From: Setoptus koraiensis
Taxonomy: Eukaryota; Arthropoda
Length of the DNA stretch: 64,000 bases
NCBI GenBank assembly: GCA_048013815.1
Contig: CM106585.1
Coordinates: 3,906,001-3,970,000 of the forward strand
Reading direction: 5' to 3'
This document shows, in pieces, positions 50,336-59,769 of the stretch; position 1 is the first letter of the stretch; every line of letters begins with the position of its first letter. The notes under the pieces are model-generated. The model was not told the origin of the DNA. It worked only from the letters and a program-made list of their open reading frames with translations, and ran no database searches. A program made the translations under genes and the position numbers.

Positions 50336-51399
50336 TTTTGAATACTTGAGAAAAGTGACGCTACTGTGTTGCTATAAGTTTTCGTGTCAACGGAAGTTGA
50401 ACGATTGGGCGAATCGTTTATCGAGAGCTATCTTAGACTTTCAGTCATCATTATTGCTAACTATGGAAATTGCTCGAGAACGATTGTCGAGTGGACGCTT
50501 AATCTAACATCAGTTGGTGCTTATCATCTCATTTATACTAAGATTACTTACATATGGAGAGCAATGGTACTGCTATAACTGATTTGAATACAAGAGCTAA
50601 ATGAAACTGCAATCATTGGTTCAACTTGATAGCTAACAGGCAATCAACAAATGTTTCTAATACTCTGCGCTCATATTCTGTCATTACATCATAAAAGTAC
50701 GGACTGCGGCTGGAGGTATCAGCAGATTTCCACACGGTACAGGGATGTATACTGGGATTGAGTTATGAACGCACCACAAGGGGGTGTACACTTAGTTATG
50801 TGAGCATGCTTCATAACCGGTTATCCGTTGATGAGATAGCCCATTTGATTATCAGATGTCCTTGAACAAATTCAACTGTATCTCGTGTCTATCTAACAGT
50901 TTTTTGTTTGTTGACTTTTGGGGTATTCTCGAAAGCTTGGAACTAATCATTAGGGTGATCAAGCTTGCCAGGCATAATATTTTTATGTTGTACACCCATT
51001 AAATTCCAACAGATTTTTTTGTTTCCTCTTTGATTTGCTTGCCCTTTTATTTGATTTGCTGCTGTTCATGTTGACATAAGAAAATTTTCCGCGTTTCATT
51101 GTACAGATCTTTGATTAGATGCATCTCCGACATTGGCACCATCGTGTCGTGCAATCTAAGGCCAGACTGAGACTCACGACTCCATGAGGAACTTTACTTA
51201 TGATTATTTATTGAATTCAACCATAAACTTGTGAAATGGATTTTTTTTTCTTCGCTAGTCTCTCATTTTCTACTGCCTCTGTTTAATAGGATCCTTAGCT
51301 AGTGGGGAGATAAAAAATTAACTCAGAGAGTGGAGGCTAGAGATACCGACATTTCAAATTTCCAAATACAAAACAGATTTGATTATCGACTCACAAGGC
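50336..51399. other. Intergenic DNA upstream of the DHRS4 gene
   Basis: AT-rich, no convincing ORF or repeat. It presumably contains the DHRS4 promoter. I saw no clear remnant of the PAICS-like array here. Confidence 0.5.
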
Positions 51400-51673
51400 A
51401 ACCTTGGTGATCATAACTCTCGGCTTTTTTCCCAATGGGTCTATCCTGTAATCTCGACGAGTCGCTCCGAATCGGTATAACCATTTACTCGTTTTATTTT
51501 TCGTTCCTGGAATATTCTGGTCTTTTCGGGACCTTGCGCATGTACCAACCAGAATATTGCGAAAACGAAGGCAAAAACGGATAAATGGTTATCCGTATTC
51601 GACTCGATCGTCGGGATATGCAAGAACGGACTTATTGAAAAAAAAAACTCCGAGAGTTGAGATCACCTAGGTT
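51400..51673. repeat. Long imperfect inverted repeat (fold-back), 274 bp
   Basis: The outer arms AACCTTGGTGATCATAACTC and the complement of GAGTTGAGATCACCTAGGTT match well. Pairing resumes inside with ATAACCATTTAC and AATATTCTGGT, reaching a loop near 51525-51545. Arms are about 125 bp and roughly three-quarters complementary by eye. No clear target-site duplication. It lies next to the decayed fourth PAICS-like copy. A MITE-like or hairpin-RNA origin is possible. Confidence 0.8.
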
Positions 51674-51889
51674 ATATTGTGAAAGGAACAAGCGACGTTG
51701 ACGCCCAGCTGTCTTGGCGAGGTTGGTGATGACCAATAACTTATCTTTTATCTGTGGATTTATTAAAACAACCTCACTACCTCCAGGCCGAACTCACCAG
51801 AATGTCCCTGCTACTAGGTTGTCTCATAAGTAACAAGAGGCCCACTCACTGACGAACTTGTTAGAGATCAATCATACAAGTCTCAATAG

Positions 51890-52708
51890 TACTTCAGAAA
51901 TGGATAAACATCGAATGCCATGAATGTCCAGTCATTTGTTATTAGCATTACACTAATAGTGGCGAGGATTTGTTCGCATCGCAGTTTGCACCAAACGTAG
52001 ATATTACCCGCGGCCTTAGCACAATTATCGGCTCTCAGTATCGTCGTGTAGCCTAGACCTAGAGGTAAATTCATAGAAGACTGGATGTGTTCGTGAGTAG
52101 GAAACAATCTATCACGGTTACAACTGACCAACACTAGACCGAGTTAATTTTACAATATAAAGCGATGATGCATTCGAATGACTACCATTGATTCATTCTA
52201 GCTCGTACGCCCAACAAGTATTCTTTCAAGAGATTCATGCTGATTATATTCTAAAATCATCTGTTGAGCTCTTGGTTATTCGATCGACAAATAATTCCTG
52301 ATTGTCGCTTGTGGCTTTTGCTTTACAAATAGAGCACCCAATATTCCGCCGGGTGATATATCCCGGTTGTACTATTCCGAAGGGAATTTCAGTTCCCTTT
52401 AGCTATTGATTTGTATCTCGCCAACCTCGTTTCATAACTTCAAAAATAAATATTGCCAGTATGCACATTATCACAATGTCTAAACTACAGATCGACTCTT
52501 GGAAATTTCGCTTGTTTAATACTCTCTATAGAGCAGAGTGTTACAGTGAGGGTAGTACTCTTGTGAAAGATTTTCATTTGAGTGGTGCAAACGTCGAACC
52601 CATCTCAACATCAGGGTGACATTCCAACAATTTATCTGTGCGAACCAGAACGAATGGTATGAGCATTTCGCATTTCTTCGCTATATAATCAGCCTCGAGA
52701 CCAGGAAC
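51890..52708 (-). pseudogene. Decayed fourth PAICS-like copy (D)
   Basis: Homologous to the three genes to its right over nearly the whole main exon but broken. Its best-preserved part (about 51900-52100) reads SSMNLPLGLGYTTILRADN then AAGNIYVWCK, lacking about seven residues (AQIVAND region) that the intact copies have. Further right, blocks matching the middle and N-terminal coding regions can be followed (for example the GGGTGACATTCC block near 52612 and TTCGCATTTCTTCGCTATA near 52670) with several insertions, deletions and stops. Homology stops abruptly at about 52708, where the downstream flank of copy A begins, so the 5' exon, intron and upstream region are lost. A relic of a longer array. 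Confidence 0.8.
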
Positions 52709-52754
52709 ATGATCACAAAAGTACCTCAGTGGTGAATGAACTTTTTGACTATCG

Positions 52755-54046
52755 TTATCTTTCTTCTCTTTTTATGCGCGGTCCTCTTCCTCTTGACGAT
52801 CTACCTATCGCAGCTATGGTTCGTTTCCATTTCATTTTGCACCAAACATAGATATTATCATTGGCCACGATTTGGGCTGCCGCCCTGGCACAATTATCTG
52901 CTCCTATTATTGTTGGGCAGCTAAGGCCTGGAGGAATATTCATCGATGACAAGACTTGCTTGCTGGTCCTCGCATGTGGAAAACAATTTAAGACGGGTAT
53001 ATCCGAATTTAAGGCCAACAGTTGGACCAGTAAATTAGTTTTACAAGATATCGCTATAATACATTTGCATGATGGCCATTGATTCAATCTAGATATTGTG
53101 TCCAACAAGCACTGGGTTGATCCATCAACTGAGCAGGTAATATTCTCAATTTGGAAAATTCCCCAATTCTTATTCAAGCTCTTGATTATCTCAAACGCAA
53201 ACGGTCCATGTTCGATGCTTGCGTTCAAATCCATCAAGATTGCAACTGATGGCGAAGATGTCGAGCGTAACTGTCGATTATCCGCGATCAAAGATTTTAA
53301 TCTCTTCGCCACGGATGAACTGTGAGTATATTCGTCAATCATCTGAACGAAGACTTCTCCTTCGTGGTCTATTCCAAATTGTACCTCTATCTCCGCTATG
53401 GAGCGAGACATGTGCTGCCATACACGTTCCATGACTTCGAATACAAGTCTCGACAGCGTGTACATTCTTTCAATATCCACATCCTCCAGATCGAGATTTG
53501 GAAATTCTGCGTGCTTTACACTTTCAATCGACCAGACTGTTCGATTTAAGCTAGCATCCAAATGGAATACTTCCACCTGCAATGTTGGGAACCTGGTGCC
53601 CTCTTTCACATTGGGGTGACGTTGTAAGAAATAAGGCGTTGCCTCGCGTGTAAGAACCCATCTAAGTGGCACTATTCGGCATCTCATCTCTATGAAACCC
53701 TCGTCCATGCTTGGATCATATTTAACAAATGTTGTAGGTAAGCCAATAAAATTTAGAAATTCAAACAGACTAGCGTCCGCGCGTATGTTCTGAGAGGTGT
53801 CGTCAGGATCATCATCATACAAAGGCACAACAAACCAATGATCGTCACGGTCCTCAAGTTCATAGAAACGGGAAAATCCATCATCTGCGATCAATTTTCC
53901 TTTGACTGCCAAGAAATTGTTGAAACAAATAATAACGATTGACAACGATGTGGTTGAAATAATTTTTGCTATACAGCGATTACTCGAATGAGTTATGATT
54001 AGTGGTGCCATATTCCGACTTGAGACTGTCGGTTGAACTTACCCAT
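52755..54046 (-). CDS. PAICS-like protein, copy A (probable pseudoenzyme)
   Basis: Distant paralogue of the bifunctional purine enzyme PAICS (SAICAR synthetase plus AIR carboxylase). Proposed CDS: 54046-54043 (ATG G) joined to 53905-52755 across a 137 bp intron (GTAAGTT donor, TTTCTTGGCAG acceptor), 384 residues; human PAICS has about 425. Residues 1-205 follow the synthetase half (IVPLRWVLTREAT, RHPNVKEGTRF) and 221-366 the carboxylase half (SSMNIPPGLSCPTI, AAAQIVANDNIYVWCK). By comparison with remembered PAICS motifs, the ATP-binding KLYEGKTKEVY is KLIADDGFSRFY, the Glu of IPIEWV is replaced, the carboxylase GSTSD and SAHKGP are MDLNAS and CSVDGS, and AGRSNGLG is lost. Catalysis is therefore unlikely; the role is unknown. 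The C-terminus (RSSRGRGPRIKREER) is basic and differs from copies B and C. Reading through the intron would add a hydrophobic leader from an ATG at 54011. Confidence 0.85.
53906..54042 (-). other. Proposed intron of PAICS-like copy A
   Basis: 137 bp, GT-AG, with a pyrimidine-rich 3' end. It differs from the intron of copy B at about 8 positions by eye (about 94% identity). Its last 105 bp are open in frame with the exon, which mimics a signal peptide. Confidence 0.7.
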
Positions 54047-54262
54047 TTTCACAAGACTCTCCAGCGGATATGTGACGTATCCTTCAGCGTAAGTTATGTG
54101 GAAAATTATGATTATTAGTGGTTTCTAATCTAGATCGATCTCCTGCGACAGTCCTGTAGTTCCTCGGAACTTCAATATTTACTTTTAATTGTTTGGCGAT
54201 TCAAGTCGACAGGCAAAAGCAAATGACGTTGGCTGAAACATGCGAATCTTTGTTGTAGGAAC
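54047..54262 (-). promoter_or_regulatory. Conserved upstream region of copy A
   Basis: About 97% identical by eye to the same region of copy B and about 90% to copy C. Contains two TGACGT (CRE-half-like) sites at 54073-54078 and 54224-54229 kept in all three copies. It may include untranslated exon 1 and core promoter; no TATA box is obvious. Confidence 0.5.
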
Positions 54263-54902
54263 AAAGCAGCGTTGCGATAGCCTCGGTCATGGCGCCAATG
54301 AAGGCATGGCCAAGCTTAGTTCGTCTTGCACAGAAGTTGGGCAATGCACGAGATGAGTTCACCGTTTATTTTGTGCTTAGTCGTTGGTTACCACCGGCCG
54401 AATAGAGCGATGCACGGGACAACGAAGAATTGTAACCGGAAGTAGTAATCATATGCGGCATTTAATAAATGCCATCTATTGAATTGGCTCTCTGGCTTTA
54501 TTTGCTGAAATTTTAGTCACTCCAGGCTATCATGTATTTTTGGTTGTGGTGTTGCATGGTTAGGCACGAGAGCTCTCCATTGGTGCATAAACCGACGTTG
54601 GCGAGATATACAAAAGTCAGTGATACATGGAAAGTAAGCCATGCAATCGGTACTTAGGCCAGTTTTCTCGAGACCCATCAACTGGTTGAATAGAACGAGC
54701 CGATGGGAACCAACGAAAAAATCTGTGATAGAATTTCGACCTCGAGTCGTCCTAATGGTTGATCAATGATCATCATTGAGTGACTGGATTAGTTTGACAA
54801 GAAATTTATTTGTGGTCACACATTGATACGTTGTAGGCAGGACGGCTGTACACACACTGGTTATTTTGCTGGTTGGGGAACTAAACTTTGTCAGTCGTAT
54901 GA
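54263..54902. repeat. Intergenic part of the tandem unit between copies A and B
   Basis: No gene. It is repeated, about 94% identical in its best part, between copies B and C (GGTTGTGGTGTTGCATGGTT block at 54541 and 56713), and partly present to the right of copy C up to about 58876. Holds TTTATT at 54805-54810, i.e. an AATAAA on the minus strand 106 bp past the stop of copy B. Confidence 0.75.
54805..54810 (-). terminator. Poly(A) signal AATAAA of PAICS-like copy B
   Basis: Minus-strand AATAAA about 106 bp after the stop. The equivalent position is mutated behind copy C and is deleted behind copy A. Confidence 0.5.
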
Positions 54903-54915
54903 TCACAAAAGTACC

Positions 54916-56213
54916 TCAATAATGAATCAGCTTATTGACTGCCTTCGATCCTATTCTTTCTGTTGACAATCTATCTAACGCAGCTAGGGTCCGTTGACAT
55001 CTCATTTTGCACCAAACATAGATGTTATCATTGGCCACGATCTGAGCTGCAGCCTTGGCACAATTATCTGCTCCTAATATCGTTGTGCAGCCAAGCACTG
55101 AAGGTGTACTCATAGAAGACCAGACTTGCTCGCTGGTTGTCGCATATGGGAAACAATTTATCACGGGTATTTCCGAATTTGCGCCCAACACGTTGCTGAG
55201 TAAGTTATTTTTATAAAATATGGCGATAATACATTTGCATGTTGGCCATTCATTCAATCTAGCTATCACATCCAACGAGCACTGGGTTGATTCACTAACC
55301 GAGCAGATAATCTTTGCAGTTTTAAAAATTCTCCAATTATTCTCCAAGCTCTCGGTTATACCCTTAGCAAGCGATCCATATTCGATGTTTGCGTAAGAAT
55401 CCATCAAGATTGCAACTGATGGCGACGATATTGACTGTGGGGGCTTATTTTCCGATATTAATGATTTTAACAACTTCACCATCTCTGTTGCTGAGCAGGA
55501 ATATCCAAAAATGCCCTTCACGATGATGCCTCCCTCTTGTTTTACTCCAAATTGCATTTCCAATTCCTTCAATGGTCGATTTAAACCTTGCCACACTCGT
55601 TCCATAACTTCAAAAACAAGTCTTGCCAGCGTGTACATTCTTTCAATGTCCCCATCCTCCAGATTGAGATTTGGAAATTCCGCTTGCTTAATACTTTCCA
55701 TAGACCAGAATGTTCGATTGAAGGAGGCATCCAAATGGAATGCTTCCACTTGCAATGCTGCGAGCCTAGAACCTACCTTCACATTGGGGTGACGTTTCAC
55801 GAAATCAGACGTAGCCAGGCGCGTAAGAACCCATACAAGTGGCACTATTCGGCACTTCTTCTCTATAAGACCTGAGTTCATACTAGGATCATACTCAACA
55901 AATGCTGTAGGTAATCCGATAGAATTGAGAAATTCAAACAGAGTAGCCCTCACACCTGCCCAATAGAAACGCCCAGGTTCAATTTTTTCCGCCAACCAGT
56001 AATCCTCTTTTCTCGCACAGTCAAGTTCATAGAAACGATAATATCCATAATGTGCGATCAATTTTCCTTTGACTGCCAAGAAATTGTTGAAACAAATAAA
56101 AACGATTGACAACGATGTGGTTGAAATAATTTTTGCTATACAGCGATCATTCGAATGAGTTATGATTAGTGGTGCCATATTCCGGCTTGCGCCTCTTGGT
56201 TGAACTTACCCAT
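54916..56213 (-). CDS. PAICS-like protein, copy B (probable pseudoenzyme)
   Basis: Middle gene of the array. Proposed CDS: 56213-56210 (ATG G) joined to 56072-54916 across a 137 bp intron, 386 residues, frame preserved. The synthetase-like half shows IVPLVWVLTRLAT and RHPNVKVGSRL; the carboxylase-like half shows SPSVAILMDSYANIEYGS and SSMSTPSVLGCTTILGAD, then AAAQIVANDNIYVWCKMRCQ. As in copy A, the ATP-binding hairpin (KLIAHYGYYRFY), the second synthetase signature and the carboxylase motifs GSTSD, SAHKGP and AGRSNG are not recognisable. Roughly 60-65% of residues match copy A by eye, with changes spread along the protein, whereas intron and upstream DNA are about 94-97% identical. It ends NKLIHY. 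It lies in the same 2.17 kb tandem unit as copies A and C and has its own AATAAA. Function unknown; PAICS ancestry is firm, loss of catalysis is inferred. Confidence 0.87.
56073..56209 (-). other. Proposed intron of PAICS-like copy B
   Basis: 137 bp, the same length as in copy A, same GTAAGTT donor and CTTGGCAG acceptor. Confidence 0.7.
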
Positions 56214-56430
56214 TTTTACAAGACTCTCTGGCGTATATGTGACGTATCCTTCAGCGTAAGTTGTGTGGAAAATTATGATTATTAGTGGTTTCTAATCTAG
56301 ATCGATCTCCTGTGACAGTCCTGTAGTTCCTCGGAACTTCAATATTTACTTTTAATTGTTTGGCGATTCAAGTCAACAGGCAAAAGCAAATGACGTTGGC
56401 TGAAACATGCGAATCTTTGTTGTCCGAATG
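56214..56430 (-). promoter_or_regulatory. Conserved upstream region of copy B
   Basis: Near-identical to the upstream region of copy A; TGACGT sites at 56240-56245 and 56391-56396. Confidence 0.5.
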
Positions 56431-57075
56431 AAGCGGCCTCGATCATGGCGCCAATGAGCACATGGCTGAAGTTAGTTCGTCTTACACAGAAGTTGGGCAA
56501 TGCACGAGACGAGTCCATCGTTTATTTTGTGCATATTCATAGGTCATCACTGGCTGAATGAAACGAGGCTAGCGAGAAGAGTATGACACTAAACAAAGAG
56601 GAAGTGTGAACGAAAGTAGTGATGCAACACATTATTCAAATATGCGGCGTTCACTGAATTGGCTCGCTGTCTTCATTCGCTGAAAGTTTAATCACTCCAG
56701 GCTATCGTGTATTTGTGGTTGTGGTGTTGCATGGTTAGGCACGAGACCTTTCCATTGGTGCATAAACCGACGGTGGCGAGATATACAAATGTCAGTGATA
56801 CATGGAAAGCAAGCCATGCAATCGGTACTTAGGGCAGTTTTTTCGAGACCCATCAATTGGTTGAATAGATCGAGCCTACGTGGAGCAACAAAAGAAAAAT
56901 GTATGATAGAATTTCGACCCCAAATCGCCCTAATGATTGGCCGTTATCGAATCGACTGCATTAGTTTGACAAAAAAATGTATTCGTGGTCACACAATGAT
57001 ACGTGATACGCAGGATGGTACACTGCACACAATGGTTGTTATGCTGGTTGGGGAGCTAAACTTTGTCAGTCGTAT
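56431..57075. repeat. Intergenic part of the tandem unit between copies B and C
   Basis: No gene. Repeat of the A-B intergenic region with scattered substitutions and small indels. Confidence 0.75.
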
Positions 57076-57090
57076 GATCACAAAAGTACC

Positions 57091-58387
57091 TCAACAATGA
57101 ATGAACTTATTGTACGTCTCTGATTTATCTTCCTCTTCTAAAATTGTATGTATCGCAGCTAGGGTTCGTTGGCATCTCATTTTGCACCAGACGTAGATAT
57201 TATCATTGGCCACGATTTGAGCTGCAGCCTTGGCACAATTATCTGCTCCAAATATCGTTGTGCAGCTAAGGCTCGAAGGTATATTCACAGGGGACCAGAC
57301 TTGATCGCTTGTCGTAAGTGGGTAACAATTTATCACGGGTATGTCTGAATTTCCAACCAGCACTCGGCTCAGTAAATTACTTTTACAAGATATGGCAATT
57401 ATACATTTGCATGATGGCCATTGATTCAATCTAGATATTGCGTCCAACAAGCGCTGGGTTGAGCCATCAACCGAGCAGGTAATTTTTGCAATTTTGAAAA
57501 TTCCCCAATTCTTATTCAAGCTCTTGATTATCTCAAACGCAAACGGTTCTTGTCCGAGGCTAGAATCAAAAAATATCGCGATTGATGGCGCAGATTTTGA
57601 TTGTGGTGGCCTATTTTCCGAGACCAATGATTTTAACAACTCTTCTATACCCATTTCTTCGCGGGGATATCCTGAAATTCTTGTCACGATGATTTCTTCT
57701 GCTTCTGTCTCTCCAAAGTGAACTTCAATTCTCTCCAATGATCGATTTATACCCTGAAACACTCTTTCCATAACTTCAAAGACGAGTCTTGCCAGGTTGT
57801 TCATTATTTCACTATTCACTTCCCCCAGATAGTTAATTGGAAATATTGCATGTCTAATATTCTCGTGAGACCAGATTGTCCGATTGGACGTAGCACACAA
57901 GGGAAAAGTTTCCACTTGCAATGTTGGAAACCTGGTGCCCTTTTTCACATTGGGGTGACGTTCTACGAAATCAGGCGTTGCCAAGCGCGTGGGAGCCCAC
58001 ACAACTGTTACCATTCTGCACTTCTTCTCTATAAGACCTGAGTTTATATTCGGATCATACTCATCAAATGATGTTGGTATTCCAACAGATTTCAGGAATC
58101 CAAACAGAACAGCATCCCTACGTGCATTCTCCACGGGATCCCCAAGTTTAGTCTCAACAAACCAACGATCTTTCTTCCAAGGAATTTCATAGATACGATT
58201 AAACCCATCGTCTGTGATCAATCTGAAACTGACTGACAAGGAATTGTTGGAACAAATAATAACGATTGACAATTATGTTACAATTATGTAATTGGGATAA
58301 TTCTTGCTACATAAAGATCTTTTGGATAGATTATGATTAGTGTAGCTGCCTCATTCTGGCTTGAGCCTCTTGGTTGAACTTACCCAT
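57091..58387 (-). CDS. PAICS-like protein, copy C (probable pseudoenzyme)
   Basis: Right-most gene of the array. Proposed CDS: 58387-58384 (ATG G) joined to 58232-57091 across a 151 bp intron (TTGTCAG acceptor), 381 residues. Without this splice the main frame has no early ATG and is preceded by a stop, so copy C is the best evidence that the leader seen in A and B is an intron. The synthetase-like half reads MVTVVWAPTRLAT and RHPNVKKGTRF; the carboxylase-like half keeps AAAQIVANDNIYVWCKMRCQ. Catalytic motifs are lost as in the other copies. A central block (FAFEIIKSLNKNWGIF to WPSCKCIIAISCK) is almost identical to copy A and unlike copy B, suggesting gene conversion or a mosaic history. It ends NKFIHC. 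No canonical AATAAA was seen just past the stop. Confidence 0.85.
58233..58383 (-). other. Proposed intron of PAICS-like copy C
   Basis: 151 bp, GT-AG. Longer than in A and B, partly through a short near-duplicate (CATAATTG) near 58270-58290. The ATG present in the A and B introns is absent here. Confidence 0.7.
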
Positions 58388-58610
58388 TCTCACGAGACTC
58401 TCTAGCGGATATGTGACGTATCTTTCAGCGCAAGTTATGTGGACTATGATGATTATTAATAGTTTCTATTCTAGATCGATCTCCTGTGACAGTCCCGTCG
58501 TTCCTCGGAACTCCAATATTTGCTTTTAATTGTTGGGCGATTCAAATCGACAGTCAAAAGCAAATGACGTTGGCTGAAACATGCGAACCTTTGTTGTCCG
58601 AACAACGTAA
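58388..58610 (-). promoter_or_regulatory. Conserved upstream region of copy C
   Basis: About 90% identical to the upstream regions of A and B; TGACGT at 58414-58419 and 58565-58570. Confidence 0.5.
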
Positions 58611-58876
58611 TCTTTCGATAGCCTCGATCATGGCGCCAACGAAAACATGGCCAAGTTCGTCGTGCATAGAATGCACGAGATGAGCCCACGGTTTATTTTG
58701 TGTTTAGTCGTTGGTTGTCACTAGCCTAATAGAACAAGGCCAGCCAGACAAGTGCGACACAGAACGACGAAGAGTTGTAAACGAAAATAGTAATCTAACC
58801 CATCATTTAAATGTGCGGCGTCGATTGATTTGGCTCGCCGGCCCTATTTGCTGGAAATTTAATCTCTCAAAGCTAT
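58611..58876. repeat. Right end of the tandem array
   Basis: Matches the A-B and B-C intergenic regions with several differences; homology fades after GCTATCCTGTA at about 58876. No gene. Confidence 0.65.
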
Positions 58877-58928
58877 CCTGTACCAGAATACGTGCCAAAA
58901 TAGATTGCTAGCGATATCATTCTAGGAG

Positions 58929-59170
58929 TTATTGTTCGAGCGCAAAGCGCTCCGCCAAAAGGTAGGCGTCTAGCCGGCGCCGTTGTTTGTCTATGCCGGA
59001 AACGAGCATTACCTCAGCGATTGCCGTGCTCTTTTTGAGGAAAAAGAAATTCTCACCAATCGAGTAAATCAGTCTGTTTATGGGACTGGAAATGGTTTTG
59101 CAATCAATTGCACTCACAACAGTTGTCAGTTGACATTTTAAATAATTGTCGCTCGCATTTCAGTTGTATG
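58929..59170 (-). CDS. Possible terminal exon of an unrecognised gene
   Basis: A minus-strand frame open from about 59170 to a stop at 58929 reads as plausible protein: KTISSPINRLIYSIGENFFF, then KKSTAIAEVMLVSGIDKQRR and ending LLAERFALEQ. It lacks an ATG and has an acceptor-like TTGTGAG at about 59113. It could be the last exon of a gene that also includes the possible exon at 59.8-59.9 kb. I recognise no family, and it may be a chance frame. Confidence 0.25.
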
Positions 59171-59403
59171 TCAACTACAGAGACTTTTCGTTACAGTGCT
59201 TGCCCCTCAACAGCCGATATGCGTTGCAAAAATTGAACAAATAATGCGCGCATCTACATAGAAAATATTCCTGCCGCCGACGAATGTTTTTCTGCAAATA
59301 TTATTCAAACAAACAGTGATATGGCACTGCAGTGCGAACACTGTATCGTGTATCACAATACATCATAATGTATTGCTACATCAAAATCAAAAAGTGGCTT
59401 TAA

Positions 59404-59718
59404 TTGAATTGCAAAAACGCTACTGAATATCTGAAAAAGAGGGTGTCGTCTAGATGCGATGTTCTAGAACATCCACCTGATTATGGCTACCTGGTGGGTG
59501 TAAATCGACGGCTTCTTTGTGATGTATTTTGCGTTGTACGCCATTTTCCAAACATACACGGATATTGCAGAACAGATTTATGTGTGAATCTTTGCACAAT
59601 AAACCTTCTCTTGAGAATTCGTTGTATTACACAACAACAACGGCAACAGCATTACCAACGACAACAAAAACAACAACAACAACCCATCCACCGCCGCATG
59701 CCGTATACTGTATCGTAG
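59404..59718 (+). CDS. Doubtful ORF with C-terminal CAA repeat
   Basis: A 104-codon frame starting at TTG, ending in a (CAA/CGA)n stretch at about 59632-59690 that supplies Gln-rich residues. Cys-rich, no recognisable domain. A GTAAGT donor-like site lies just downstream at 59761. It is antisense to the possible minus-strand exon at 59.8 kb. Probably not a gene. Confidence 0.1.
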   Translation: MNCKNATEYLKKRVSSRCDVLEHPPDYGYLVGVNRRLLCDVFCVVRHFPNIHGYCRTDLCVNLCTINLLLRIRCITQQQRQQHYQRQQKQQQQPIHRRMPYTVS

Positions 59719-59769
59719 TGAGTGTGTGGTATGGAAAACAACTGTTCCATTTCTGCGAATCGTAAGTCC

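Noticed and set aside
51441-51623. 60-codon minus-strand ORF
   Set aside because: Falls within the long fold-back repeat and has no protein-like features.
53907-54011. Signal peptide or membrane anchor on the PAICS-like proteins (copies A and B)
   Set aside because: The hydrophobic codons lie inside a segment bounded by good splice sites, and the matching segment of copy C has a stop and no ATG; an intron explains all three copies.
57091-58272. Copy C as a pseudogene because its main frame lacks an early ATG
   Set aside because: The ATG-G exon at 58387-58384 supplies a start and the spliced frame is intact.
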